NCBI RefSeq assembly: GCF_033115175.1
Contig: NC_084837.1
Location: forward strand, 90,950,499 to 91,014,498
Direction: 5' to 3'
Origin: Lepus europaeus
Lineage: Eukaryota; Chordata; Mammalia; Lagomorpha; Leporidae
DNA length: 64,000 nucleotides
Made by a program: the position numbers and the translations under genes. Shown here in pieces: positions 34,061-45,633 of the stretch. Numbering within the stretch: position 1 is the first letter of the stretch; each line of letters starts with the position of its first letter. Below the pieces are notes generated by a model, which was not told where the DNA came from, did not search any database, and saw nothing but the letters and a program-made list of their open reading frames with translations.

Positions 34061-34439
34061 TTTAAAAAAGATTATTTCAAAAATTAAATTATTCGCAGAG
34101 AGACCAAAACAAATACACGCATCCTCAGACTAGACTCAACCCACGGGCAGCCCAGGCCGTGCTCGGAAGGTTCCAGTAGATTCCCCGCCCCAGGCTCCAG
34201 CAGGGAGTGAGGTCCACGCGTTCCCATAGGGGTGGGCCTATTTCTCCCCCATCTCTCCGGATAAGAATTCTGCAGGTTCACCTGGCTTCGTGCTGGTGCT
34301 CAGCTCCCTGGTTCAAGTCCACACACATCTGTCTCGTGAGGCATCTCTGACAGCCGCCCGCCCGCGGCCCGCTCTGCCCTTCCACCTTCGGGTGCTCCTC
34401 CCTAAGTCTCTAACTCAGTTGTCACCGCCATTTCCTACC

Positions 34440-34650
34440 CCAGTGGTTCCACAGAGAGCTGTGCCATCCCCCGGGGACACACTCCTGAGGCCTGATTGTC
34501 ACCATTTGGAGAGAGGGAGTACTGCTGGCATCTAGGGGGTAGAGGCCAGAGACGCTGCCAAACCGCCTACCACACACAGGACAGCCCCACGAGGGACACC
34601 CATCCCACCTCCAAGCCAGCAGTGCCGGGGACGTATCACTCCTTGAGGGC
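34440..34650 (+). mobile_element. MER20-like DNA transposon fragment
   Basis: Recognisable MER20 order: CCAGTGGTTCCACAG, then TACTGCTGGCATCTAGGGGG, TAGAGGCCAGAGACGCTGCC, ACACACAGGACAGCCCC and CAGTGCCGGGGAC. It belongs to the hAT-Charlie group of ancient eutherian elements. Confidence 0.65.
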
Positions 34651-36025
34651 AGAGCTGGGCACCGGGAGCGCAGGGTCTGGCCTGCAGCGGGCGCACAGCA
34701 CGAGCCTGTTGTTGGGGTCTAACAGCAGGGCTTGCCTCTCTCTGCCTGCACATGGCCCACAGCTGAGTCGGAGAGGCACACACAAGGCCAAGGCGACAGC
34801 AACCAGGGCACCACCACCCCAAAGCAAGCCTGCTCCTCCTGGAAGGGCAGGCTTGAGGGAGGTGCCCGGTAGCCTGCTGTTTGTACAGCCAGGCTCTGCA
34901 GGCTGCAGGAACACAACAGAGCACGCAGGCTTTGGCGAATGGAGACACAGGCGTGGGACGAGCAGGCTCGCCCTGGCGCCCACCCATCGCGGCAGAAAAA
35001 AAAAAAAAAGAAGAAAAAGAATGTGCTAATAATACAGGTAACAAAATGAACCCAGCCCCGAGCCCCCTAGGGTGTACTTACCAACATATTTTATGGAGAG
35101 AGGGGGCTGCAAGGGTGTCGCCAGCACGTCCAGCACCCCCAGGCCCCTCTCTGGCATGGTCCCCAGCGTGGACCGGCCCTCCTGGCTCCTTGGTGGAAAT
35201 GTCGGGGAGCCCACCAGAGCCGCTGGAACACAGCTTGTCACTCAGGAGCGCGCCGACGCTGATGAATTTTCCTTGGGAAAGGCGTTTTCCGGAATGGACT
35301 CTATTAAGTCAATTTAATTCCTTGATCAATTTTCTGTGAAACTCAGCTAGGCTATTTCCGATTCTTTTCACTTCTTCATTTCCGATCGACTGAAACTCTT
35401 CATGAGGACCAAATTCTTTTTCACTTACGTTTTATACCAGAAATGGAGCTCATAGATCAAATTTGTGTCGATAGCAAATTTTTCTGATGATCGCTTCTGC
35501 CACGCTGAGGGTCGTTTGTTTTTTTTGTTTGTTTGTTTATTTGTTTTTCTTGTGGACTTTACCTCTGTCGAGTCCACTTTTACAGTGTCAAATTCTGCGC
35601 TAAATATCGTAGCGGACATTTGTCTCTTGGATGAGTTCTGGTACATAACAACCTCTCTAATCAACCATCTGAGTTTTTCTGTGCATTGGATAAAACGGGT
35701 CAGAACCAGCTCCTATTTCCCGGCTTGCACTGCGATGCGGGAGGGAGGCGAGGCAGAGACTGGGAAACTCAGCCGCCGTAGGGTGCTGAGAGCGTGCACT
35801 GCCGAATCGAGGGTAGGAACAAAATGTGGTTTTCTGCTCCAGCTCATCTTTCTGCGCTGTCTTCTGCTACGGGTCCCTGGAGCGCCCTTGGGTCAACTGT
35901 GAGGAAGGCGGAGTTCCTGAGCCATAAAATACGGCTGTCCCAGAGCGCCGCTGGACCAAGCTGGAGCGGCTCCATGGAGGGCAGGTGAGGCCGCGGGACC
36001 AGGGGTCTTGGGGCACACACACACA
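34651..36025. other. Intergenic sequence
   Basis: GC-rich to about 35,250, then AT-rich with a TTTG repeat near 35,520-35,545. No element or gene recognised. Confidence 0.4.
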
Positions 36026-36036
36026 TACACACACTC
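36013..36036. repeat. (CA)n microsatellite
   Basis: ACACAC run interrupted by AT, next to the antisense SINE and replacing its usual purine tract. Confidence 0.85.
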
Positions 36037-36302
36037 ACAGAGAGAAATCTTCTATCTGCTAGTTCACTCCCCAAATGGTTACAACAGCCAGCATTGGTCC
36101 AGGCCAAAGCCAGGAGCCTGCTCTCCATCCAGGTCTCCCCCTGGGTGGCAGGGGCCCTAGGACTCGGGCCGTCTTCTGCTGCTTTCCCAGGCACATCAGT
36201 AAGGAGCTGGCTCAGAGGCTGAGCAGCCGGGACTCAACCTGGCCCTCATCAGGGATGCTGGCATCGCAGGCAGTGGCTTAACCTGCTGCAGCCCGAGGCC
36301 AC
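36030..36302 (-). mobile_element. CSINE, tail replaced by CA repeat
   Basis: Antisense body from ACTCACAGAGAGAAATCTTC to CTGCTGCAGCCCGAGGCC. The tail is absent. Confidence 0.82.
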
Positions 36303-36493
36303 CCCACAGGATCGCTCTGGGTCGATGGCTGACGACTCCTCCGGTTTCCGATCCAGTGAGTTTGCTGTGACCCCCGCACAGGCTCTCAAAAGCAGGGCAG
36401 TGCGTGTGTGCATATAACACTGTCCTGTTGGGAGAGGTTGCCAGGCTGGCTGCTAACCCTGCTGGGGGGGCCTGGGGCAGGACGCAAATAAGG

Positions 36494-36516
36494 ACACACA
36501 CACACACACACACATA
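36494..36516. repeat. (CA)n microsatellite
   Basis: ACACACACACACACACAC run. Confidence 0.88.
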
Positions 36517-36680
36517 CACCCCATCTCTAGACACTGGGATCCAGCAACCCAGCTCCTGGGAAATGAAATCGGTAGTTCTTAGGGCCGCCTGCGCCTCCAC
36601 TGTCCCTGCTGCGTTATTCACAGAAGCTAGGACGAAGCAAGCTAGGTGTCCCGCGGTGGTGGAGTAAGTGGCCAGAGACA
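36515..36680 (+). mobile_element. Possible L1 ORF2-end fragment
   Basis: Resembles the sense L1 stretch CCAGCAACCCAGCTCCTGG, then GGAAATGAAATCGGTAG, TGCGTTATTCACAGAAGC and AGCTAGGTGTCC. Highly diverged and GC-drifted. Confidence 0.4.
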
Positions 36681-36734
36681 GCGACAGCAGCGGTGGGGCC
36701 GGCAGAGGAAGGCAAACAGCACAGACGCGAGCTC

Positions 36735-36749
36735 ACAGCGCCCCCTGGA
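36735..36749 (-). promoter_or_regulatory. Strong CTCF-like motif, reverse orientation
   Basis: The complement reads TCCAGGGGGCGCTGT, close to the CTCF consensus, and points towards the + motif at 30,567. Confidence 0.5.
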
Positions 36750-36927
36750 GGCGGAGAGCCGCCTGCTGTCACCAGGGGCAGCACAGCCCGCGGGGCCGGG
36801 AGAGACCTTGGCACAGAGCGGCTGGCCAGAGCTCTCTTGCACAGAGAGTGCACTTCCAGGGGCTCAGGGGAAAACGGGGTTAAAAGTGTGACTTTGTCTT
36901 GTGCAAAGGAAAAAAACATGTGTTTCA

Positions 36928-37042
36928 TAATACCTGGAAAATGAATATTCTAAAACAACTACATATGAATCTCAAGGTTTTTTTGTACCAAGACAAATTC
37001 GCTTTCAGCTTTATTTCCGGTGAAACCTTTTGAAATACCCTC
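36928..37042 (+). mobile_element. Short palindromic element (MITE-like), copy C
   Basis: TGGAAAATGAATATTCTAAA, then TTTTTTGTACCAAGACAAAT and a right end CCTTTTGAAATACCCTC. Same orientation as copy A. Confidence 0.5.
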
Positions 37043-37138
37043 AAAACATCAGACTACACAGGAGACACAATCTTACCTGCCATTTCACAAAATTAAACTG
37101 TTTTAAAAATAAGTCAACAATTAAACACTATTACTCAG

Positions 37139-37427
37139 AGGCTGCCCTTGTGGTGCGGCTGCTTAAGCCACTGTCTGTGGTGCCGGCATCCCTTATGAGT
37201 GAGGGTTCGAGTCCCGGCTGCTTCGCTTCCGATGCAGCTCCCTGCCCATGTGCCTGGGAAAGCAGTGGAAGATGGCCCCAGTGGGAGGGCCTTGGCTCGT
37301 TGCTTCAGTGGCCATTTAGGGAGTGAACCAGCAGATAAAGATGTGTTCTCTCTCTCTCTCTATCTCTATCTCTATCTCTCTCCCTCTCTGTAACTCTGCC
37401 TTTCAAATAAATACATCTCTTTTTTTA
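37139..37427 (+). mobile_element. CSINE, internally shortened
   Basis: Sense copy with head GTGGTGCGGCTGCTTAAGCC. A piece of the body between GATGGCCCCAGTGGGAGG and the end is missing. The tail is CTTTCAAATAAATAC. Confidence 0.88.
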
Positions 37428-37755
37428 AAGCTACCATTCAGTCTGATAAGCTCTTAGGAAAAGTGTTTTCTCCTGCTTTGACAAATATGCCTTCCTAGTG
37501 ACAATACTGAAAAATATTTTTCATGTGGTTGAGAACTGGTTGTTATGATTGCAAGTCAGTAAACTATCAATGATGACTGAGTTTAATCATTGCTCAGTTT
37601 TCTGTTAAGGGACTAGTGGTATTTGAATAAATAATAAAAATATATAAGTTACACGTTATTCATTTGTTTCATAAAATTTGCTTCTCTTCAATAAAATTAT
37701 GTTGTTATAATAAAGTTTTACAAAAATCATGTTCTATTGACAGAAGTACCAAATT
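37428..37755. other. AT-rich intergenic sequence
   Basis: No element or gene recognised. The same applies to 38,133-38,483. Confidence 0.45.
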
Positions 37756-37765
37756 AGATGATCTT

Positions 37766-37828
37766 TTTTTAAAAAAATGATTTATTTATTTATGTATTTG
37801 AAAGTCAGAGTTACACAGAGAGAGAGGC

Positions 37829-37862
<34 letters not shown>

Positions 37863-38122
37863 GTCTTCCATCCGCTGGTTCACTCCCCAATTGGCCGCAA
37901 CAGCCGGAGCTGTGCCAGTGTGAAGCCAGGAGCCAGGAGCTTCTTCTGGGTCTCCCACATGGGTGCAGGGGCCCAAGGCCTTGGGCCATCTTCTACTGCC
38001 TTCCCAGGCCACAGCAGAGAGCTGGATTGGAAGTGGAGCAGCTGGGTCTCAAACCTGCGCTCATATGGGTTGCCGGCACTGCAGGCCAGGGCGATAACCC
38101 ACTGCACCACAGTGCCGGCCCC
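37766..38122 (-). mobile_element. CSINE with target-site duplication
   Basis: Full antisense copy from the T/A tract through a GA run to AGTGCCGGCCCC. Perfect 10-bp duplications AGATGATCTT lie at 37,756-37,765 and 38,123-38,132. Confidence 0.94.
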
Positions 38123-38483
38123 AGATGATCTTCTTAAGTCATTGTTCTTAGACAGTTTCTCATTGAATTCAATTTTCTGCGACAACAGCAACTGGGATTA
38201 CCGATACATCCCGTAAAGCAGGTCTTAAATTCATTGATGACCCATACATTCTACACATCATGTTCAAACAGTGTAACAGGCCCACATATCCTAACAGCAT
38301 TATCACGGAAAAATTACACACTATTCTAAGTTTTCCACATAAATTTCTACCGATTATAATCTTCAGTATCTATTGTTGCACTCAGCTGTACCTATCCTTA
38401 AAGCTCTCACTGCTGGCGACACAGTAGGGAGCGGCGACCAAATGAGCCCCATGCACACTGCTCGGTTCACCTGCTATTGTTTT

Positions 38484-38745
38484 TCTTTAATGATGTAGAG
38501 ACACATAGAGACAGCGCTTCCATCCACTGGTTCACTCCCCAACTGCTCACAACGCCAGGGCTAGGCCGGGCTGGAGCTGGGAGCAGCTCGCCCACGTGGG
38601 TGACAAGGACCTAACTATGTGAGCTGTTACCTGCGGCCTGCCAGGGTGCCCAGTAGGAGGAGCTGGACTCTGGAGCAGAGCTAACACTAGAACCCAGGCA
38701 TGAGGACTGTAAAGTGTTCTAACCCCCAGGCAGTCTGCCCACCAC
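38484..38745 (-). mobile_element. CSINE-related SINE, strongly diverged
   Basis: Antisense remnants: GCGCTTCCATCCACTGGTTC, CAGGGCTAGGCCGGGCTGGA and a damaged head. Old copy. Confidence 0.6.
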
Positions 38746-38772
38746 TGCTATATTTAAAAGCGTGTCGTTATT

Positions 38773-38821
38773 TTAAAAAGATTTATTATTATTTATTTGA
38801 AAGGCAGAGCTACAGAGCGAG

Positions 38822-38859
<38 letters not shown>

Positions 38860-39117
38860 TTCCATCTGCTGGTTCACTCCCCAGATGGCTTCAACGGCCA
38901 GAGCTGGGCCAATCCAAAGCCAGGAGCTAGGAGCTTCTTCTTCCAGGTCTCCCACATGGGTGGGGTTGGGGGGACTAAGTACTTGGTCCATTATTCTCTG
39001 CTGCCTTCCCAGGCCATTAGCAGGAGGCTGGATCAGAAGTGGAGCAGCTGGGATTTGAACCTGCACCCATATAGGATGCTGCGTCAGTTTTACCCACTAC
39101 ATTACAGTGCCAGCCCC
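38773..39117 (-). mobile_element. CSINE
   Basis: Antisense copy from AAAAAGATTTATTATTATTT through a GA tract to CATTACAGTGCCAGCCCC. Confidence 0.93.
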
Positions 39118-39151
39118 AAGCTGCTATTTTTTTTTTTTTAATAGCAAGACT

Positions 39152-39466
39152 TTCTCCTTGTGGTGCAGTGGGTTAAGCCTCCACTTGCAACACCAGCATT
39201 CCACACAGAGCACCTGTTCGAGTCCAGGCTGCTCTGCTTCCAATCCAGCTCCCTGCTGATGCACCTGGGAAAGCAGAGGGAAGACGGCCCGAGTATCTGG
39301 GCTGCTGCACCCACATGGGAGACCCAGCTGGAGTTCCAAGCTTCTGACTTCAGCTTTGCCCAGTCCCAACCTTTGTGGCCATTTGGAGAACAAGTGGATG
39401 GAAGACCTCCCTCCCTCCTTCCCTCTCGCTCTCTAACTGCCTTTCAAATAAATACATATTTTGAAA
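39152..39466 (+). mobile_element. CSINE
   Basis: Sense copy from CTTGTGGTGCAGTGGGTTAA to CCTTTCAAATAAATACATAT, lying close to an antisense copy on its left. Confidence 0.9.
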
Positions 39467-40278
39467 AACGAGATTTCTGCTTGAAGAAAGCAGTGTGTTG
39501 ATTTCTATTCCTCAACCAGCATTAAGTATCCCTACAGCATTTTTTAAGTCCTAGATTTTTCAGTGCTGTGATATTACAAAGAAAACCAAAAAAAATCAGT
39601 ATTTTGCTCGTGTGTTCAAATCTCTTTGCAGTTGAGAGTCTACCCTGATCTACAATGATCAGAAAACGGTCTATATCATGACTGAATGTAAACCTATTTT
39701 GTAGTCACATAAGCCTTCCATTTCTTTTTTCAAATTTCCTTACATTTTATTGGCATATCAGTTTTATACAAACGTTCTTTCCATTTATTAAAAACATCTC
39801 TAAACATTTAAAAATATTTTCAATCCTTAAAAAAATGACACAACCAATTGAGATCTATTTGCATCCTAAAATAACCTTTTGTTCACCTTGTTCATGGCAA
39901 GCAACAGTGCATACCAAAGAAATATGAATACGGATAGCACAGAAGAAAATACTTGCACTGTCTGTCCAAGACCATGATTTGTTCTTTACCTGCCGATCTC
40001 ATGCCATCTCATTGAACGCGGTCCTCACCTTGCATCTGATACAAATGACACATGATTGTGCATGATCGCATTAAGCCACTCTGCTGGCCCAAGGTCACGT
40101 TTGCTGTGTGTTCTTTAAGATGCGCTATCTTGGGACAGATCCACGAGGCATCACATACAATCGCTGAACGGTCCTGAGCGTGATACTGCTCAGCTAAAGC
40201 TCTGGTTCCTGGCATGGACTGAATGAACCCTGCCTGGATTCAGAGTGCTTCTGAATCCCCGACCAGAATTCTGGCTCT
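39467..40278. other. AT-rich intergenic sequence
   Basis: No recognised element over 800 bp. Confidence 0.4.
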
Positions 40279-40569
40279 TGGGGCTGGTGGGTTAAGCCTC
40301 CGCCTGCAGTGCCGGCATCCCACGTGGACACTGGTTTGAGTCCCAGCTGCTCCACTTCTCATCCAGCTCCCTGCTAATGCACCTGTGAAAGTAGCAGAAG
40401 ATGGCCCAAGAGTTGGGCCCCTGCACCCACGTGGGAGACCCAGAGGACCCTGGCTCCTGGCTTCAGCCTGGCCCAGCCCTGGCCGTGCTGGCCATCTGGG
40501 GAGTGAACCAGCGGATGTCTCAGTCTCTCTCCTTCTCTCTGTGTTTCTGCCTTTCAGCTAAATACATCA
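40279..40569 (+). mobile_element. CSINE with head deletion
   Basis: Sense copy beginning GGGGCTGGTGGGTTAAGCC, so part of the A-box region is lost. Ends CTTTCAGCTAAATACATC. Confidence 0.9.
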
Positions 40570-40829
40570 GCGGGGCTGGGGAGCGGGCAGGGCAAGGCAG
40601 GCGCCGCGGGGGAGACACTCGCGGCTCTCCGCAGCTGAAGATGAGCTCCGGCAACGTCCACCCACAGTCCGCGGGCTGCAGAGGGAGTCTTCGCACAGTG
40701 GCCAGGGCTCCGCAGCTCCCTGGGTACGCATTGAGGAGCAGCCCTGTGGAGCAGCCCTGTGTGTGGTGGGCTGGGCGGGTGCACACGACCGCGCTCCGCA
40801 GACACGAGAGGGTGGGGACGTGCATGCAG

Positions 40830-41140
40830 GACCATCATCAAAGCAGACAGAATGGACCCTGCACCCCCATGCTTCTGCATAAACTACTGGAAAATGTGTC
40901 AGAGCCCAGAATGTAGAAGGCAAACCTGCGAACCCTCTAGAAGCCACAGAAAAATACCTGGATTGAGCAAAGGAGTCTTAGGTATTGAAAGCATAATCTA
41001 CAAAAGAAGCTGATACATGGCATTCAAAGCCTTTGCCCTGCAAAAGGCACTGAAAATGAGAACACAAAGCACATAGTAGTAAAGAAGAAGAAAAGAACAA
41101 ACTGCAAATCACGTGTTTGACCCAGGACTCACACGGAGAC
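40830..41140 (+). mobile_element. L1 ORF2 3'-end fragment, sense
   Basis: Reads like the end of ORF2 in old L1: AAATACCTGGATTGAGCAAA, GGTATTGAAAGCATAATCTA, TTTGCCCTGCAAAAGGCACT and CAAACTGCAAATCACGTG. Inactive fragment. Confidence 0.65.
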
Positions 41141-41157
41141 CGTGTGAAGAGCGATCT

Positions 41158-41430
41158 AGGGCGCAGGAATTGACCTGGTGGTGAAGACAGCCACGCACGG
41201 CGCAGTGTCTCAGTTTGAGACCCGGCTCTGGCTCCGGCTCCAGCTTCCCGACAGTGCAGACCCTGGGGGGCAGTGCTGATGGCTCAGTGATTGGTCTCCC
41301 ACCACCCACATGAGACCTGGGTTGATAAATGTTCACGGCCCCAGCTTGGGCAGAAACACTTGCCACAAGTGGACAGTGGGCCAGAAGATTGCCCAAAAGG
41401 AGGAGGGATGCAGGAGGGAGAAAGCGGAGC
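41158..41430 (+). mobile_element. Possible diverged CSINE-related SINE
   Basis: GCAGGAATTGACCTGGTGG, CAGTTTGAGACCCGGCTC, CTGGGGGGCAGTGCTGATGG and CCACCCACATGAGACCTGGG follow the order of the 0.85-kb subtype. Confidence 0.45.
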
Positions 41431-41457
41431 CTAGCAGCAACTCCAGCTGTTCTGCAC

Positions 41458-41540
41458 TGCAAGAGAGCGAGAGGGAGAGTGAGATGGAGGGAGAGGGAGG
41501 GGGAGGGGAAGGGGAGGGAGAGGGGAAGAGGGAGGGACCC
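41458..41540. repeat. Purine-rich (GA/GGGA)n tract
   Basis: G and A only over most of the stretch, with GAGAGG and GGGGAG units. It could adopt a triplex or G-rich structure. Confidence 0.8.
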
Positions 41541-41719
41541 TCCCTTGTAGGGTGGGAGGCGGTGCTTCTCCAGGTATGAAGCCACCTGGTCCACGTGGCG
41601 CTCACTAGCCATGGCCATGTCTTCACAGTGTCTCCCTCTCAGGTCCCACATGGCACAGACGCATCCCCGCAAAGGGGACATTTTGATTAACAAGTAGAAT
41701 TACATATGGGGGCGTGTGG

Positions 41720-42573
41720 CTTCCAGCTCAGCAGACTTTATCCACCTGCCCATCCCACATCAGTGGCAGTGACTGCTCAATTGGGCTCCTTGAGTTCCTG
41801 CCACCATGGGGGAAACCGCTCGGCTCCAGCACCATTCACCATTGCATGCATTGGACAAGTGGACCACACAGCAGACTCATAGAATGATAAATGCCTTAAA
41901 TAGCACTCTGACCTCAGAATCAGCCCCTAAGGCATTTGGATCTGACTGAAAATCCCATGAGAGCATTTCAGGCATGGAAAGCCAAAACATAGTGCCCAAA
42001 ACAGTTCTGCATGAAAGATCTCTGTGAGTGAGATCCCAGTGGAAAGAAGGGACCATCAAAGAAGGAGGTACCTTTCTCTAAAGGGAGGAGAGAACTTCCA
42101 CTTTGACTATGGCCTTGTCTAAATAATTTCAGAGTTTGTGAACTCAAGAGGCTTCCATAGCCTGGGCAGCTCATGACAAGAGCCTCGGGTGATCACTAAC
42201 ATCATAAATAAGAGATTCAATTGTTAAATCAACAACAGGAGTCACTGTGCACCTGCTCCCCATGTAGGACCTCTGTCCTTATTGTGTTGTACTATGTGAA
42301 TTAATGGTAAAACTCATCTTCAAACAGTACTTTATACTTTGTGTGTCTGTGTGTGTAGACTGTTGAAATCTTTACTTAGTATAGAGTTGGTCTTCTGCAT
42401 ATAAAGATAATGAAAAATGGATCTTCATGAAGAATGGGATGGGAGAAGGAGTAGGAGGTGGGATGGGAGTAGAGGTGGGAGGGTGGTTATGGGGGAGAGA
42501 AACAGTATATCCCTAAAAGTTGTATATATGAAATTCGTATTCATTAAATAAAAACCTTCAAAAAAAAAAAAAG
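41720..42573 (+). mobile_element. Rabbit-type L1 3' UTR, sense
   Basis: Recognised from the L1 3' untranslated pattern of rabbit: GGCATGGAAAGCCAAAACAT, CAGTGGAAAGAAGGGACC, AGGAGTCACTGTGCACCTGC, a repeated GGGATGGGAG block and the end TATTCATTAAATAAAAACC before an A-tail. The 5' part is truncated and no ORF2 is attached. Confidence 0.75.
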
Positions 42574-42929
42574 AATAAGAAGAGTGGACTGGAATGTGCG
42601 CGCGCTCTCTCTCTCTCTCTCAAGGCTAGAGAGGGTTCAGCTCCAGCTCCAAAAGACCCCCTACTGCCTAGTCAGGGACGTCCCTTGCATGCATGCCCAG
42701 AATAGCCCAACAGGCCCGCTAAGCAACCTTTTAGTGTGTGTGTGCCAAGGAGCTGGGGGCCTGCTGTGACCTTGGGGCCAGGTGCGGACGGCAGTGCCGT
42801 GTGCAGAGGGGAGCCGCCATGAGTCCCCACGTGATAAAACCGGGGCCCAGCTTCCCAGAGTGCCCCTGGTGCTGGAGCGCAAGCCCGGCCAGGAAAGTTT
42901 GTCCACTTCCACTTGCAGGTGAGCTTATG

Positions 42930-43448
42930 TGTGTGTGACAAGGGCCTAAGGGATTGACATCTACAGTGGTCCAGCATCTGCATTTCAAAGTCACCCCATA
43001 GCCTTCCAGGTGCAGCCCAGTATCTGCACTTTAAAGTCCTGCCTGGACCCTGATGACCTTCCAGGGGGTCCTGCCCCTTCTACCTGGCCTGGTAAACACC
43101 CTTCCTCCTAGGCGGGGCTACGCCAGCCAGGCCCCTGTCTGACAACTTCAGGGGGAAAACTCAGAAAGGAATGTGTTGTATTTACATCCAACAAGTCCTT
43201 TGTTCCAGAGGAGAAGGAGAGGGGGAGAGAAAAGTGGGAAGGCGGGAAGGCGAGACCCATCCCCTTACAAGCCCCAGCCTAAATGTGCACTAGGCACTCT
43301 CTCAGGTCCTGTCTGGAGAGTGCCCGTCCGTTCTTACGGATGTCCCTGCCCTAATACACCTTGCTATGTTGCTTTCCCCTGCTCTCTGTCGCACGCCTGA
43401 ATTTCTTGCGCGAAGACAAGGACCCTTTGCTTCTCTGGTAACACTCAG
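42930..43448 (+). mobile_element. Probable endogenous-retrovirus LTR (solo)
   Basis: The right half resembles a gammaretrovirus-like LTR: CCTGAATTTCTTGCGCGAAG, ACAAGGACCCTTTGC and an end GGTAACA. It starts near TGTGACAAGGGCC. There are no gag, pol or env frames beside it. Boundaries are approximate. Confidence 0.45.
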
Positions 43449-44349
43449 ACTGGTCCTAAATTTCTCCCATCGGACACATAATATTGGTGCACATTAAGTT
43501 GAGAGTAAGAGCGAGCAAGAGAGCAAGAGAGAGAAGTGGGTGCCTTCGTGAGCCCCTGCACTCCCTGCTCATCCAGCCCCTCACACAGGGGAGCCACCGC
43601 AGTGCTCCCCAGGGAGGCGAGCGGTCGCCTCCCCCTGCCTCCTCTTGAGCCCCCTCCGTCTCCCCGTCCTTCCAGGTGCTGATCTGATGCAGCCATTTGT
43701 GCGGAACATGAGCTTGAGTGGGTCCCTGGAATTCTCTGTCCTGGGTGTAGATTCCTGGGATTCTCTGTCCTCACCAGGCTGTAGTCGGGGACAGAGAGAG
43801 ACCTGGGGGGCGGGTGGCGAGGGCAGGGTGGAGGTCAAGGCAGGGACTCTACCTGGGAGTCCGGGCTGCCTCAGCCCCGACAGGCCTGGGCACACATCCC
43901 AGTCCGGGTCCACCGGTGCTGACTCTGGTTAGTCATTCATGGCGGGGGGGCCTGTGAGTGAAGAGAGCTGGGCCCCGGGGCTGTCTGGGTGTCCCCGTGG
44001 GTGAGCAGGGGTGCACGCAGGGGACAGGAGGGGGCTGCGGCTGGCTCGGGGCTGCAGCCTGAGGAAGGGCTCTTGTCATTGGCATCATCGGAGACGCCCT
44101 GATAAGGCCGTTGATGCTCTGTAATTAAGGATAGCCACGTGGGGCCACGTTAAATACGCAGCCCTCCGTTATCTTCTGCCTCCTCCCGCAACGCCGCCCC
44201 CACACTAAAATAGTTAGCAGGGGTTTTCAGGAGTGCTCACAAGCCCCGCGATGGTTCTTCAGGCTTCTGGGGAGTGAGGAGGTTTGTTAGTGGCTCCCCG
44301 GCGGAGGCGGCTACCATGTTGGAGGCCAGGACAATCCAGGCGGCTCGGA
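43449..44349. other. GC-rich intergenic sequence between two LTR-like segments
   Basis: Starts with a GAGCAAGAGAG-type purine run. No retroviral coding frames seen, so the two LTR-like pieces do not obviously bound a provirus. Confidence 0.4.
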
Positions 44350-44767
44350 CCCACTGAGGGGGTGCAGGTGGAGAGAACTTTTTAAAGACCTTTGGGTCTT
44401 TAAAGGGGATGAAAGGTAAATGGTGCATGAAGAGCCAACGTGACTCCATTTTAAAACAATAAAAAGCAGCCTCCGCTTCCCGTAGCAGGCCCAAGTCCTT
44501 GTAAAAGCAGGCACTCCGGAGACAGCAAAGCTCCCCAAGGGCAGCTCAGTGGAGGTTACCAAATAAGGCAGCTCTCTGAACCCACGCCAGTTGGAGACCA
44601 CCCTGTCCGACTAACAGTAACCCGGAACAGCCCCGTCCAATCACCAAAGGCCCCATACTATAAGCTCTTGCTGACGTATTTTCCCTTTAAAAGTGTCCCC
44701 GAACAAAGCCCAGGACCTTCCTCCTTCCTCTGTTGCGCCGGATGGTTGGATGAGGTCCCTGTCGTGG

Positions 44768-44801
<34 letters not shown>

Positions 44802-45235
44802 GGCAGAGTGGACAGAGAGAGAGAGAGAGACAGAGAGAAAGGTCTTCCTTTGCCATTGGTTCACCCTCCAATGGCCGCCACATCTTGCGCACCATGCTGA
44901 TCCGAAGGCAGGAGCAAGGTGCTTCTCCTGGTCTCCCATGGGGTGCAGGGCCCAAGCACCTGGGCCATCCTCCACTGCACTCCCGGGCCATAGCAGAGAG
45001 CTGGCCTGGAAGAGGGGCAACCGGGACAGAATCCGGCGCCCCAACCGGGACTAGAACCCGGTGTGCCGGCGCCGCAAGGCGGAGGATTAGCCTGTTGAGC
45101 CACGGCGCCGGCCGGTGGCCTGTATTTTTAATAAAAACCTTGCTTTTGCATTTCGGAGTGTTTGAGTTACTGGGGACTTTTTGGGGATCCGTGATCTGGG
45201 AACAACAGTGCAGGGTGAGTGCCAGATGGGCTGCA
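44350..45235 (+). mobile_element. Probable endogenous-retrovirus LTR interrupted by a SINE
   Basis: U3-like ACGTGACTCCATTTTAAAAC, a possible TATA box near 44,655 (ACTATAAGCTC), and an R/U5-like end with polyadenylation signal at 45,130 (AATAAAAACCTTGCTTTTGC), then GGGGATCCGTGATCTGGGAA. The CSINE at 44,769-45,113 splits it. No viral genes. Confidence 0.5.
44769..45113 (-). mobile_element. CSINE, younger type
   Basis: Antisense copy: 30-T tract, ACAGGCAGAGTGGACAGAG, body and head ending CACGGCGCCGGCC. The long T tract and intact CpGs suggest a recent insertion. Confidence 0.93.
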
Positions 45236-45346
45236 CCCCGAGGCACTCTCAGATCATCAGAAGCTGCCCCAGAATAGCTGAGGAGCGAATCAGGAGTGCG
45301 GGGCAGGTGGCAGCTGATGGGAACCTGACCTTCAGTTCATGCACTG

Positions 45347-45595
45347 GGGGCGGCGCTGTGGCTTAGTGGGTAAAGACGCCACCTGTGGTGCTGGCATCCC
45401 ATATGGACGTCAATTCAAGTCCCGGTTGCTCCACTTCCAATCCAGCTCTCTGCTATGGCCTGGGAAAGCAGTAGAAGATGGCCCAAGGCCTTGGGCCCCT
45501 GCACCCACGGAGGAGACCCAGAAGAAGCTCCTGGCTTCGGATTGGCGCAGCTCTAGCTGTTTCAGCCAATTGGGGAGTGAACCAGCAGATGGAAG

Positions 45596-45633
<38 letters not shown>

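Noticed and set aside
42930..45235. A provirus bounded by two LTRs
   Set aside because: The two LTR-like segments look different from each other and no gag, pol or env frames lie between them.
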